The notes under the pieces were generated by a model that did not search any database, was not told the DNA's origin, and worked only from the letters and a program-made list of their open reading frames with translations. A stretch of DNA of 64,000 nucleotides. It comes from Frankia sp. QA3 (GTDB lineage Bacteria > Actinomycetota > Actinomycetes > Frankiales > Frankiaceae). Of this stretch, positions 1 to 8,471 are shown one piece after another. Location: the NCBI RefSeq assembly GCF_000262465.1, contig NZ_CM001489.1, positions 317,286 to 381,285 on the forward strand, read 5' to 3'. How positions within the stretch are numbered: position 1 is the first letter of the stretch; each line of letters opens with the position of its first letter. The position numbers and the translations under genes are program-made.

Positions 1-71
1 GGATGGCGCGGGTGCTGGGCCGGCCGAGTCCGTCACCCGTGGTCCGGGCACTGGCCCGCGCGGCGGCCTGA
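1..71 (+). CDS. 3' end of an upstream gene (partial)
   Basis: The frame is open from the window edge to the TGA at 69-71 and would encode a short Ala/Arg-rich tail ending VVRALARAAA. The next gene starts about 50 bp later on the same strand, so this could be the preceding member of the same operon. Too little sequence is present to name a family, and it could be a chance open frame. Confidence 0.35.
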   Translation, partial: MARVLGRPSPSPVVRALARAAA

Positions 72-122
72 CTGCGGGTGTTCGCACGGTCCGTGGCGGC
101 GTCGACGAACGGAGAAATGCGC

Positions 123-1394
123 GTGGAGCTCGGTCTCGATGACGATCCGACGCTCGCTGACCTGAGGTCCGAGCTGCGGAACTGGATCACGGACAATGCG
201 CCGCCGGGGCTGGCCGACCTGCTCGACTGGCGGTCGGGCGTCGATCTGCCCGGGTCCGTCGCCAGCCGGGTACGTGAGGAGGAGAGGGCCTGGGCAATCA
301 GGGATCCGCGCTACCGCCAATGGGAACAGCGCTGCCTGGATGCCCGGCTCGTCTGTCCGGCCTGGCCGACGGAACATGGTGGAAGAGGCTGGCACGCCCC
401 TGAGATGACCGTGCTCGACGAGGAGTTCTACCGGGCCGGTGTTCCGCGCGTTGACCGGGTCCAGGGCGAGTCCATGGTGGGTCCGTCGATCATCCTGCAT
501 GGCACCGACGATCAACAGGTGCGGTTCCTGCCGCCCATCCGGTCTGGTGACCATCGCTACTGCCAGGGCTTTTCGGAGCCGGCGGCCGGCTCCGACCTCG
601 CGTCGGCCCGGACCCGTGGCGTCGTCGACGGCGACGAGGTGATCATCACCGGCCAGAAGGTGTGGACCTCGCGGTTCGCGACCGCAAATATGATCTTCGT
701 GCTGTGTCGGACCAACCCCCAGGAATCCAAGCACCGGGGCCTGTCCTACGTCATCGTTCCCTTCACCCCGGGGGAGAACGGCATCGAGGTGCGTCCCATC
801 CGCCAGATGACGGGGGCCGCGGAGTTCGCGGAGGTGTTCTTCGACGCCACTCGGGCCCGCCTCGCCGACGTCATCGGTGGGCTCGGCCGGGGATGGCAGG
901 TCGTCCAGTCGACGCTGGCCTTCGAGCGGGCCGCCGCGGGGCGTGCGAGCACGATGCTGATCCAGGCCCGGCGGCGGGAACTGCGGGACCTCATCGACCT
1001 GGCGCGGCGCAAGGGGCTCACCGGGGATCCGTTGGTGCGCCAGGATCTCGCCTGGGCCGCCACCCAGGTCCTGCTGTTGAGCACAACCTGGTCGCGGACG
1101 GTGGCCGAGATCGCCGCCGGCCGCGAGCCCGGACGCCAGCAGACCGCGTGGAAGCTCATGTGGAGCGAGTACCACCTGCGGCTGGGGGAGATCGCGCTGC
1201 GCATCGCCGGCCCCGGTGCCCTGGCGCGGCCCGCGGGCGTCGGGTACCCGACCGACGACTGGCAGGATGCCTACCTCGTCGCGCACTCCGGCACGGTGTA
1301 CGCGGGAACCAGCGAGGTGCACCGCAACATCATCGGTGAGGGCGTCCTCGGCCTGCCCCGGGAGCCACGGCCGGCGGCGGCGATCAGATCGTGA
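123..1394 (+). CDS. acyl-CoA dehydrogenase family protein
   Basis: Predicted FAD-dependent acyl-CoA dehydrogenase of about 423 residues that would introduce an alpha,beta double bond into an acyl-CoA. Visible family features are the N-terminal helical domain, the FAD/substrate segment GFSEPAAGSDLASAR with GQKVWTS behind it, and the C-terminal signature AGTSEVHRNIIGEGVLGLP. The residue before GTSE is Ala, so the Glu of the classic YEGT medium-chain motif is absent. Such ACADs either place the base elsewhere or work as one half of a heteromer. GTG 123 is chosen because GGAGA (111-115) sits 7 nt upstream; ATG 117 and GTG 78 are alternatives. The stop overlaps the GTG of the next gene, the start of a MaoC-MaoC-SDR operon. 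Confidence 0.9.
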   Translation: MELGLDDDPTLADLRSELRNWITDNAPPGLADLLDWRSGVDLPGSVASRVREEERAWAIRDPRYRQWEQRCLDARLVCPAWPTEHGGRGWHAPEMTVLDEEFYRAGVPRVDRVQGESMVGPSIILHGTDDQQVRFLPPIRSGDHRYCQGFSEPAAGSDLASARTRGVVDGDEVIITGQKVWTSRFATANMIFVLCRTNPQESKHRGLSYVIVPFTPGENGIEVRPIRQMTGAAEFAEVFFDATRARLADVIGGLGRGWQVVQSTLAFERAAAGRASTMLIQARRRELRDLIDLARRKGLTGDPLVRQDLAWAATQVLLLSTTWSRTVAEIAAGREPGRQQTAWKLMWSEYHLRLGEIALRIAGPGALARPAGVGYPTDDWQDAYLVAHSGTVYAGTSEVHRNIIGEGVLGLPREPRPAAAIRS

Positions 1395-1930
1395 CGCGAT
1401 CGGATGCCGACTCGGAAGGCGACTCGGAAGGCGACAAGGAGAACGCGGTGCCACGTTTCCAGTTTCCCGTCGAGGCCGGGCACGTCCTGTGCTTCGCCCG
1501 GGCGGTCGGCGACGACGACCCGGTGCGCTACGACGCGGAGCACGAGCGCACGATCCACCGGGGAGGGCTGTCCGCCTCTCCCACGTTCGTCGCCGCGGTG
1601 GCTCAGTTCGACCCCGACTGGCCCTACCGGCCGCGGCCTGGTCAGCCCTGGTATGGATCGGGGCGAGGCCCGGGTACGCCGCCCCCGGGGGCGGGCACGA
1701 CGAGCCTGCACGCGGAGCAGCACTACGAATACCACCGCCAGGTGCGGCCCGGCGACGTGCTCACCGTCGAGCGGTCCGCCGGGGCGGCCTGGGAGAAGCA
1801 CAGCGCCCGCAGTGGCCGGCTGCGGTTCGAGGAGGAGATCACCCGTTTCACCGACCCCGCCGGTGAACTTGTGGTGACGGCGCGCCGGGTGAGAGTGATC
1901 ACCGGAGGACCGGCGGAGGGCTTGACATGA
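1391..1930 (+). CDS. MaoC-like N-terminal hotdog hydratase subunit
   Basis: A 179-residue protein of the MaoC/FAS1-type dehydratase N-terminal hotdog family. It starts at GTG 1391, overlapping the ACAD stop, and overlaps the start of a second MaoC gene at 1927. It contains the segments SASPTFVAAVAQF and LHAEQHYEYHRQVRPGDVL, the central hotdog helix and strand seen in these subunits, but no GDxNPxH active-site motif. In actinobacterial steroid clusters such proteins pair with a catalytic MaoC as a heteromeric enoyl-CoA hydratase (ChsH1/ChsH2 type). The same arrangement recurs at 24620/25057. I infer that this is the non-catalytic partner of the next gene. Confidence 0.85.
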   Translation: MTRSDADSEGDSEGDKENAVPRFQFPVEAGHVLCFARAVGDDDPVRYDAEHERTIHRGGLSASPTFVAAVAQFDPDWPYRPRPGQPWYGSGRGPGTPPPGAGTTSLHAEQHYEYHRQVRPGDVLTVERSAGAAWEKHSARSGRLRFEEEITRFTDPAGELVVTARRVRVITGGPAEGLT

Positions 1931-2343
1931 CCATGGTCCGTGAGCTGGAGATCGGCGGCACCCACACCCAGCTTCTCGTCGAGGAGCTGACCAGAACTCA
2001 GATCGTCATGTACGCCGGGGCGTCGGGTGACTACAACCCGCTGCACACCGACGAGGTGTACGCCACCAGGATCGCCGGGTTCCCGTCCGTGCTCGCGCAC
2101 GGGCAGCTCACCATGGGTCTCACCGCGCGGCTGGTCACCTCGTGGCTCGACGACGCGGTGCTCACCGCGTTCGGGGTGCGGTTCTCCCGGCAGGTGTGGC
2201 CGGGAGACACCCTGACGGGCACGGTGACGGTCACGGCCGTCGGCGAACAGGACGGTCGGCCCACCGCCGAACTGATGTTGATCACCACCAACCAGGAGGA
2301 CCAGACGGTCGTCAGCGGCTATGCGCGGGTGCGCGGCGAGTGA
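1927..2343 (+). CDS. MaoC family enoyl-CoA hydratase (catalytic subunit)
   Basis: A 138-residue single-hotdog MaoC protein. It carries the hydratase-2 motif GDYNPLH with the catalytic Asp35 and His40, followed by FPSVLAHGQLTM, the expected substrate-tunnel helix. It would hydrate a trans-2-enoyl-CoA to the 3-hydroxyacyl-CoA, together with the upstream 1391 subunit, with which it shares an ATGA overlap. The protein ends 13 bp before the ATG of the SDR gene, which fits an ACAD-hydratase-dehydrogenase beta-oxidation-like set. Confidence 0.9.
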   Translation: MTMVRELEIGGTHTQLLVEELTRTQIVMYAGASGDYNPLHTDEVYATRIAGFPSVLAHGQLTMGLTARLVTSWLDDAVLTAFGVRFSRQVWPGDTLTGTVTVTAVGEQDGRPTAELMLITTNQEDQTVVSGYARVRGE

Positions 2344-2356
2344 ACGGGACGACCTC

Positions 2357-3109
2357 ATGACCGGTGGAACTCGCCGTCAGGCGCTCGTGGCCGGCGGCAG
2401 CGGCGGTATCGGCTCGGCCATCTGCGGCGCGCTGGCCCGGGACGGGCTGGACGTGGTCCTCACCTACCGCCGCGATGCCGATGCGGCGAAGCGGGCGGCT
2501 ACCGCGGTGAGCGATGCGGGTCGGCAGGCCCGGGTGTGCCAGCTCGACCTGACGGACGCGGCCGCCAGCGCCGACCTCGTCGGTCGGCTCCCGCGTCTCG
2601 ATGTCGTCGTCTATGCCGCCGGTCCGCAGATCCCGATGCGCTACACCGGCGAGATCGACCCGGATCTGTTCGCCCGGCAGATGTCCCGGGACGCGGTCGC
2701 GGCGTTCAATCTGCTGCGGCCGGCCATCCCGCCGCTGCGTGCGACCCGGGGGGCCGCGGTCTGCCTCGTCACGACCGCGCTGCGACGTTATGCGACCCGC
2801 GACCTGCTCTCCGCGGCGCCCAAAGCGGCCGTGGAGCAGGTGGCCCGCGCCATCGCCGCGGAGGAGGGCAGGCACGGCGTGCGGGCCAACTGCGTCGGTG
2901 TCGGGGTGATCCAGGCCGGCCTGTGGGAGGACCTTCTCGCGACCGGCGACTACGACGAGCGGGCACTGGCCGCGGCGATGCGCGCGACGCCGTTGCGGCG
3001 GTTCGGCCGCGCGGACGAGGTGGCCGAGGTCGTCGCGTTCCTCGCCTCCGCGCGCTCGTCCTACGTCACCGGGCAGACGCTCTGCGTCGACGGCGGATAC
3101 TCCGTCTGA
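2357..3109 (+). CDS. short-chain dehydrogenase/reductase with altered catalytic motif
   Basis: A Rossmann-fold SDR of about 250 residues. The cofactor loop AGGSGGIG (residues 12-19) and the NAG-equivalent YAAGP (86-90) are present, as is the C-terminal segment SSYVTGQTLCVDGGYSV. The catalytic YxxxK is not normal: Lys156 lies in SAAPKAAVE with Ser152 at the Tyr position, and the preceding catalytic Ser is replaced by TT (139-140). Tyr145 is the only nearby Tyr and is eleven residues from the Lys. The enzyme may be weakly active, use another acid, or be a binding protein. ATG 2357 is chosen because the nucleotide motif then starts near residue 12. It is the last gene of the operon and converges on 3179-4306. 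Confidence 0.85.
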   Translation: MTGGTRRQALVAGGSGGIGSAICGALARDGLDVVLTYRRDADAAKRAATAVSDAGRQARVCQLDLTDAAASADLVGRLPRLDVVVYAAGPQIPMRYTGEIDPDLFARQMSRDAVAAFNLLRPAIPPLRATRGAAVCLVTTALRRYATRDLLSAAPKAAVEQVARAIAAEEGRHGVRANCVGVGVIQAGLWEDLLATGDYDERALAAAMRATPLRRFGRADEVAEVVAFLASARSSYVTGQTLCVDGGYSV

Positions 3110-3123
3110 CCGCCGACGGGACC

Positions 3124-3169
3124 CCCGCTCGTGGTCCCGGAACTCGTCCGGCCCGGGGCCACGAGCGGG
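3124..3169. terminator. convergent terminator hairpin
   Basis: An 11-bp perfect inverted repeat (CCCGCTCGTGG at 3124-3134, complement at 3159-3169) lies between two convergent genes. It has no clear U-run, as is common in high-GC actinobacteria. It could serve both strands. Confidence 0.55.
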
Positions 3170-3178
3170 TGGGCCCGA

Positions 3179-4306
3179 TCAGAGGCCGAGACCGAGGGCC
3201 ACGAGCTCGCGGTGCTCGCGGGGGCTGCCGAGCAGGACCTCCGACGCCTTGGCCCGCTTGAGGAACAGTTGCGTGTCGTGCTCCCAGGTGAACCCGATGC
3301 CGCCGTGGACGTGCAGGGCGTCGGTGGCGACCTGGGAGAAGACCTCGGAGCAGTGCGCGCGGGCCATGCTCGACCGCACGGCGAGCTCCGGGCCCGGTGA
3401 CTCCGCCTCGGTGGCCGCGGCATAGAGGGCGGACCGGGCGGTCTCGACGGCGACGAGCATGTCCGCACAGCGGTGCTTGACCGCCTGGAAGCCGCCGATC
3501 GGGCGCCCGAACTGTTCGCGCAGCCGGGCATGGCCGACCGTCAGGTCGAGGCAGGCCTCGGCGCCGCCGAGCTGCTCGGCGGCGAGGGCGACGGCCGCCC
3601 GCCGCAGGACGAAGCGCAGCGCACCGGCGCCCCCGCCCTCCCGGCCGAGGAGCCGCGCGGGGGCTCCGTGCAACGCGATCCGGGCGAGTCTGCGGGTCTG
3701 GTCGAAGGCCGGGATCGGCTCGCGGACGACACCGTCCGCGTCGCCGTCGACGAGGAACAGGGACAGCCCGTCATCGCCGATCGTGCCCACCGCGCGGGCC
3801 GACACGATCAGGAGCTCCGCCGTCGCGCCATCGACGACCCGCGTCTTGCTTCCGGTCAGGCGAAAGCCGCCGGGACCGGCGGCCGCGATCGTGCCGACCT
3901 CGGACACGTCGAAACGGTCACCTTCGGCAAAAGCAATCGTCGCCGTCGCCTCGGCCGCCGCGATCCGGGGCAGGAACGTCGCCCGATCGTCGGGCGAGCC
4001 CGCCAGCAGGAGTGTGTCGGCGCCGAGGCAGACGGTGGAGAAGTAGGGGCCGCCGTACAACACGCGACCCATCTCCTCGAGCACGACCGTCAGCGTCTCG
4101 TACGGCAGTCCCAGCCCGCCGTACTCCTCGGGCAGGTGCAGGGCCGTCAGACCCAGCTCCTTGCCCAGCCGGTCCCACACCGCGACGTCATGGCCGCCCG
4201 CGACATCCGCCTGATGTCGGGCCGCGGACACGGGGGCGTTCTCGGCGAGGAAGCCGCCGACCAGCGTCCGAAGTTCCAGGCCCTCCGCCGTCATTGCCGC
4301 GATCAT
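3179..4306 (-). CDS. acyl-CoA dehydrogenase family protein
   Basis: A 375-residue ACAD-fold protein transcribed against its neighbours. The N-terminal domain contains LGLTALHLPEEYGGLGLPYE and the C-terminal helix carries VATDALHVHGGIGFTWEHD followed by LKRAKASEVLLG, a subgroup ending common in actinobacterial steroid-type FadE subunits. It lacks the usual EPxAGSD segment in the middle beta domain, so FAD binding may depend on a partner. I infer that it could pair with another ACAD in this window as an alpha2beta2 enzyme. ATG 4306 is preferred (AGAGGG about 7 nt upstream). The divergent region up to 4503 holds a promoter for the plus strand. Confidence 0.85.
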   Translation of the reverse strand: MIAAMTAEGLELRTLVGGFLAENAPVSAARHQADVAGGHDVAVWDRLGKELGLTALHLPEEYGGLGLPYETLTVVLEEMGRVLYGGPYFSTVCLGADTLLLAGSPDDRATFLPRIAAAEATATIAFAEGDRFDVSEVGTIAAAGPGGFRLTGSKTRVVDGATAELLIVSARAVGTIGDDGLSLFLVDGDADGVVREPIPAFDQTRRLARIALHGAPARLLGREGGGAGALRFVLRRAAVALAAEQLGGAEACLDLTVGHARLREQFGRPIGGFQAVKHRCADMLVAVETARSALYAAATEAESPGPELAVRSSMARAHCSEVFSQVATDALHVHGGIGFTWEHDTQLFLKRAKASEVLLGSPREHRELVALGLGL

Positions 4307-4385
4307 CGTGTGCCCTCTCGTGTGGCCGTCCGGACAGGCCGGGCCGCGGGCCGGCCGCGTGGCCGCTGGGCCCGCGGACCCAACC

Positions 4386-4415
4386 TTGACTTCTAATTCG
4401 AACTCGGTATAGAAA
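4386..4415 (+). promoter_or_regulatory. promoter A with AT-rich spacer element
   Basis: TTGACT (4386-4391) and TAGAAA (4410-4415, spacer 18) or TATAGA (4408-4413, spacer 16) fit an actinobacterial housekeeping promoter about 90 bp ahead of the 4504 ATG. The spacer contains the palindromic TTCGAA, and the element stands out as AT-rich in GC-rich DNA. Similar elements precede the 8472, 16781, 18190 and 22134 genes and the minus-strand 30588 gene. Confidence 0.5.
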
Positions 4416-4503
4416 ACGTAGACGAGCGGGGCCTCCCTGGCAAGGCTGGACGACGCCGTGGCGCCGGGTCCGGCCCGGGTGAATCCACGAGAGGAACTGC
4501 AAC

Positions 4504-4935
4504 ATGACAATCGCACCGGACGCCGTCGCTGTGGTCCGCGCCTTTACGACCGCCCTGGGGGCCGGCGACGTCGGCACCTGTCTCGGCCTTCTCGCGGAGG
4601 ACATCGTCTTCGCCGAGGCCGCCAGCCTGCCCTTCGGCGGGGAGTGGGTGGGCAAGTCCGGATTCGTGGCGCTGTTGAAGGCGGTGGGCCGGGACTACGA
4701 CGTGCGGCTGGAGCCCCCGACGGTGGATGCGGCGGGCGACGCGGTTCTCGTCCGGGTGTTCGGAACCTTTACCTCACGAAGAACGGGACGCAGCATGCCG
4801 ATGAAGGTGCTCGATCTGTACCGCCTCCGGGATGGTCTGGTCGTCCGGGTGGACGTCTACTACCAGGACTGCCTGGCGCTGCGGGAGCTCGGTGGCCACC
4901 CGTCGGACGGTGCGGCCGAGGCGGCCACCCGATGA
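4504..4935 (+). CDS. NTF2-like / SnoaL-fold protein
   Basis: A 143-residue protein of the cystatin-like alpha+beta barrel superfamily (SnoaL, ketosteroid isomerase, nuclear transport factor 2). Typical features are the N-terminal helix VVRAFTTALGAGDVGTCLGL, the central GGEWVGKSGF segment and the C-terminal strand DGLVVRVDVYY. Members isomerise, hydrate or cyclise small hydrophobic substrates, but many are of unknown function, and no catalytic residue can be assigned here. A GAGGAA ribosome site precedes ATG 4504. The stop overlaps the P450 start, suggesting that both act on the same compound. Confidence 0.75.
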   Translation: MTIAPDAVAVVRAFTTALGAGDVGTCLGLLAEDIVFAEAASLPFGGEWVGKSGFVALLKAVGRDYDVRLEPPTVDAAGDAVLVRVFGTFTSRRTGRSMPMKVLDLYRLRDGLVVRVDVYYQDCLALRELGGHPSDGAAEAATR

Positions 4936-6173
4936 ACGACCGACCCGCCGCGTGCCGGGCGGCCGAGGCGCTCGGTCACGACTACGACCACTACGATCCG
5001 GCCTTCGCTCTCGATCCCCACGCCGACTACGCAAAACTGCGGGCCGCCTGTCCGGTGGCCTACACCGACAACTACGGCGGCTTCTTCGTCGTCTCCAGGT
5101 TTCGCGATCTGAACGAGGTGCTGCACGACGCGAAGGCGTTCTCCTCCTGGCCCGCCGACACGCCCCCGACTCCGGGCCACTCGCGGGCCCTGATCCCGCT
5201 CGAGGTGGACCCGCCGGAGCACCGTCGCTATCGCATGATCATCGATCCGATCTTCCGCCCCCGGGCGATCGGGGGTATGGCTGACGAGATCCGTTCCCGG
5301 GCCGCGGAGCTGGCCGCGCGCATGGCGGCCGAGCGTGAGTTCGACTTCATGGAGAAGTTCGGCCGGCCGTTTCCGGGCGCCGTCTTCCTACGACTCGTCG
5401 GCCTCGATTTCAGCGTCGAGCAGCGTGACCAGCTCTGCGACTGGGCGGGCACAATCCTGCACACGACGACGGAGGGGGCCACGCACGGCGATGTGGAGGC
5501 GCAGACGGCCGCGCGGCTGAAAGCGGGCCGGGCACTGAACACTTTTCTGCGGGGCCTGCTCGACGAGCGGCTTGAAACTCCCGGGGAGGACATCCTCTCG
5601 CGGCTGATCGACGCCGAACTGCCGGGCCAGCGGAAGATGGATTACCACGAGATCCTCAATTTCGCCTATGTCCTGGTGCTCGCCGGGCTCGACACGGTCA
5701 CGACGGCGCTCGGCTTCAGCTTCCTGCACCTCGCCCGACGGCCCGACCTGCAGGACCGGATCGCGGCCGACCCGTCACTCATCCCCGGGGCCGTCGAGGA
5801 ACTGCTGCGCTACGAGCCGATCGTCCATGCGAGCCGGACCGTCATGGAGTCGCGGGTACTGGGCGGAACGCAGCTGCAGCCCGGCGACCGGGTGGTGCTG
5901 CCGCTCGCGTCCGCGCACCGCGACGAGGAGGCCTTCCCGGACGCGAACGAGCTGCTCATCGACCGGAAGATCGCCTCGACACTGGTCTTCGGCGCAGGCA
6001 GCCACCGCTGTGTCGGGATGCATCTGGCCCGCATGGAGCTGACCATCGCCTTCGAGGAGATCTTCCGGCGCGTACCGCGCTTCTCCCTTCCGCCCGACGC
6101 GGTCCTCGAGACGCACGGCGGGCAGACGCGGAGCCTGATGAACCTGCCGTTTCGCACCTGGCGCGACGACTGA
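4932..6173 (+). CDS. cytochrome P450
   Basis: A soluble bacterial P450 of 413 residues. The I-helix oxygen-activation motif AGLDTVTT (251-258), the K-helix ExxR (E290-R293, EELLRYEP) and the heme ligand loop FGAGSHRCVG with Cys360 are all intact. It would mono-oxygenate a substrate using electrons from a ferredoxin; the only ferredoxin/reductase pair in the window is at 15014-16593. The ATG overlaps the preceding stop (ATGA). The substrate cannot be read from sequence; by context it is a hydroxylation ahead of CoA activation or side-chain oxidation. Confidence 0.93.
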   Translation: MNDRPAACRAAEALGHDYDHYDPAFALDPHADYAKLRAACPVAYTDNYGGFFVVSRFRDLNEVLHDAKAFSSWPADTPPTPGHSRALIPLEVDPPEHRRYRMIIDPIFRPRAIGGMADEIRSRAAELAARMAAEREFDFMEKFGRPFPGAVFLRLVGLDFSVEQRDQLCDWAGTILHTTTEGATHGDVEAQTAARLKAGRALNTFLRGLLDERLETPGEDILSRLIDAELPGQRKMDYHEILNFAYVLVLAGLDTVTTALGFSFLHLARRPDLQDRIAADPSLIPGAVEELLRYEPIVHASRTVMESRVLGGTQLQPGDRVVLPLASAHRDEEAFPDANELLIDRKIASTLVFGAGSHRCVGMHLARMELTIAFEEIFRRVPRFSLPPDAVLETHGGQTRSLMNLPFRTWRDD

Positions 6174-6226
6174 TGCCGGCGACACCCGTCGACGCTGGGC
6201 CGGACAGCGGTGAAGGAGGCCCGGAC

Positions 6227-8431
6227 ATGACCGCGCAGGAAGGCGCCGATCGCCGCGCCGGGCTACGGCCCGACGTCGTCGCCCGTTTCCTGGATCCCCA
6301 CTCCGTCGCGATCGTCGGGGTCTCCACAGGGGTCACCGAGGCCTACAAAGCGGGTGGTCGGGCGGTGCTCGACCACCTCGGGACCTACGGCTACGCCGGG
6401 CGGGTAACCGTCGTCCACCCGACGGCCGTCGAGGTCGACGGCCGTCCGGCTCTGCGGTCCCTGACCCTCCTGCCGGACGTGCCGGACGTGGTCGTCGTCG
6501 CGGTGCCGGCCCATCGGGTGCGGGGGGTGCTCGAACAGTGCGCGGCGGTGGGCGCTCGCCAGGTCCTGATGCTCACCGCCGGATTCGGCGACCTGGGGGA
6601 GGAGGGCGAGCGGCTGGAGCACTCGCTGCTGGAGTACGCGCGGGAGCAGGGAATCAACGTCGTCGGCCCCAACAGCACCGGGCTGATCACGGTGCGCACC
6701 GGACTGGCGTTGAGCATGACCTCGGTCCTGACCGGTGGGGAACCGATCCCCGCCGGCGGCCTCGCGATCATCGCCCAGAGCGGGGCGATCGGGAGCACCG
6801 TGGTCGAGCGGGCGAAGGTGGCCGGGGTCGGCGTCTCGCATGTCGTGAGCACCGGCAACCAGCGCGACATGGATGTCCCCGACTTCCTCGCGTACTTCGC
6901 CGGCGCCCCGGACGTCCACACGGTCGCGGCGTACCTGGAGTCCATCCGCGACGGCGAACTGCTCGCGCGGGCGGTACGCGAGCTCACCCGGGCGGGCAAA
7001 CGGTTCATCGTCTATCTCGGGGGCCGTACCTCCGCCGGGGAGCGCGCGGCCGCCAGCCACACCGGCAAGATCGTCGGACGGGGCCAGCTCGAACTGGCCC
7101 TGCTGCGAGCGCTGGGCGCGACCGTGGTCGACGATCCGGACGACCTGTGGGTACTCGGCGGTGCCGATACCGGTGAGCCCGGCGGGCGTTTCCCGCGCCG
7201 CTGGGGGATGGTCGCGTACTCCGGCGGTATGGCCGTTCTCGCCACGGAGCAGCTCGCCGCGGCCGGGGTGACCTTCCCTGCGCTGTCGGGGGCGACGTTC
7301 GCCCGGGTGAAGGAGCGGGCTCCGTCCTTCGCGGCGGCCCCCAACCCGCTCGACGTCGGTCCCGGGTCGATGCCGAACGACTTCCGGCACTACCTCGCGG
7401 CGGTGGCCGACGACCCGGCGGTCGAAGCGGTGTGTGTCCCGCTGCCGATGGGCGCGCGTGGGTGGAACCAGTCCAGCGTCGATGACGTCCTCGCGGTGCG
7501 CGAGAGCTCCCGCAAGCCGTTCGTCGTGCTCTGGTACGGCGGCCCGGCGCTCGGACCCCACATCGCCCGCCTGCGCGCCGCGGGCGTCCTGGTCGCGCAG
7601 ACCCCGTCCGACCTCGGCCGGGTCGTCCGGGCCCTGCTCGGCCCGGCGCGGGAGCCGACGCAGTTGGTGCTGTCGGGGACGGCCGTGCCGTCGGTGCCGT
7701 CGGTGCCGTCGGGGACGGCCACGGCCGGGACCGCCGGCGGGGTGGTCGGCGGGGCGGATGCCCTCATGCTGCTGGCGTCCGCCGGAGTCGACGTCTGCCC
7801 GATGCGGGTGTGCGCCGACGCCACCTTCTCGGTACTGAAGGCCGCCGAGGAGATCGGTTACCCCGTCGTCCTGAAGTCGGGTGACGCGGCGGTGGCGCAC
7901 CGGACGGAGCTTGGCCTGGTCGCCGTCGGGCTCGGCTCCGCGCCGGCGGTGGCGGCGGCGCTGAGCGAGATGCGGGGCCGGTGGGCGGCGGACGGCCCCC
8001 GCCCCTGGATCGTGCAGAAGATGGTCTCCGGCGGCCTGGAACTGGTTCTCACCGTCCGTGACGCCGGTCTGCTGGGAGTGTTCGGGAGCTTCGGCCTCGG
8101 CGGCGCCGCGGTCGAAGTGCTCCGCGACGTGGAGTCGGTGCCGCTGCCGTGCGACGAGCCCACGCTGCGCCGGGCGGCGTCCCGCCTGCGGACGGCGGAA
8201 CTTCTCGAGGGGTTCCGGGGTGGCGAACCGGTCTCCTTCGCCTGGCTCGCCACGACCCTCAACGGGCTGGGCGAGGTGCTGCGGGCGCACGGGCTGGCGG
8301 AGATCGAGATCAACCCGGCGCTGGTATCGCGGCGCGGCGGCGTCGTCGTCGATGCGTTGCTCATCGCGAGTCCCGTCGACTTGACCGGGAAAAAATTGAG
8401 ATTAGAATTAGAAAACGACGTTCACGCGTGA
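6227..8431 (+). CDS. acyl-CoA synthetase (NDP-forming), fused alpha-beta type
   Basis: A 734-residue protein with the order of ADP-forming acyl-CoA synthetases. It has an N-terminal CoA-binding Rossmann domain (FLDPHSVAIVGVS, VGPNSTGL), a ligase-CoA domain containing ASHTGKIVG (the expected phospho-His segment) and a C-terminal ATP-grasp domain (GYPVVLKSG, IVQKMVSGGLELVLTVRD, EIEINPALV). A low-complexity linker with repeated VPS units (about residues 485-505) separates the halves. It would activate a carboxylate to a CoA thioester using ATP with release of ADP and phosphate. ATG 6227 has GGAGG 7 nt upstream. The last 50 bp of the gene contain the promoter of the next unit. Confidence 0.88.
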   Translation: MTAQEGADRRAGLRPDVVARFLDPHSVAIVGVSTGVTEAYKAGGRAVLDHLGTYGYAGRVTVVHPTAVEVDGRPALRSLTLLPDVPDVVVVAVPAHRVRGVLEQCAAVGARQVLMLTAGFGDLGEEGERLEHSLLEYAREQGINVVGPNSTGLITVRTGLALSMTSVLTGGEPIPAGGLAIIAQSGAIGSTVVERAKVAGVGVSHVVSTGNQRDMDVPDFLAYFAGAPDVHTVAAYLESIRDGELLARAVRELTRAGKRFIVYLGGRTSAGERAAASHTGKIVGRGQLELALLRALGATVVDDPDDLWVLGGADTGEPGGRFPRRWGMVAYSGGMAVLATEQLAAAGVTFPALSGATFARVKERAPSFAAAPNPLDVGPGSMPNDFRHYLAAVADDPAVEAVCVPLPMGARGWNQSSVDDVLAVRESSRKPFVVLWYGGPALGPHIARLRAAGVLVAQTPSDLGRVVRALLGPAREPTQLVLSGTAVPSVPSVPSGTATAGTAGGVVGGADALMLLASAGVDVCPMRVCADATFSVLKAAEEIGYPVVLKSGDAAVAHRTELGLVAVGLGSAPAVAAALSEMRGRWAADGPRPWIVQKMVSGGLELVLTVRDAGLLGVFGSFGLGGAAVEVLRDVESVPLPCDEPTLRRAASRLRTAELLEGFRGGEPVSFAWLATTLNGLGEVLRAHGLAEIEINPALVSRRGGVVVDALLIASPVDLTGKKLRLELENDVHA
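8381..8408 (+). promoter_or_regulatory. promoter F inside the 3' end of the synthetase gene
   Basis: TTGACC (8381-8386), a 16-bp spacer rich in A and T, and TAGAAT (8403-8408) followed by TAGAAA. It sits 64 bp upstream of ATG 8472 and would start a second operon within the previous coding region. Confidence 0.5.
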
Positions 8432-8471
8432 TTCCGTGCGTAACGCGAGCCTTTCCTGAATGAGGTTCCCG

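Noticed and set aside
6263..8290. 675-residue minus-strand frame
   Set aside because: Antisense to the NDP-forming acyl-CoA synthetase and spans its domains; a GC-bias shadow.
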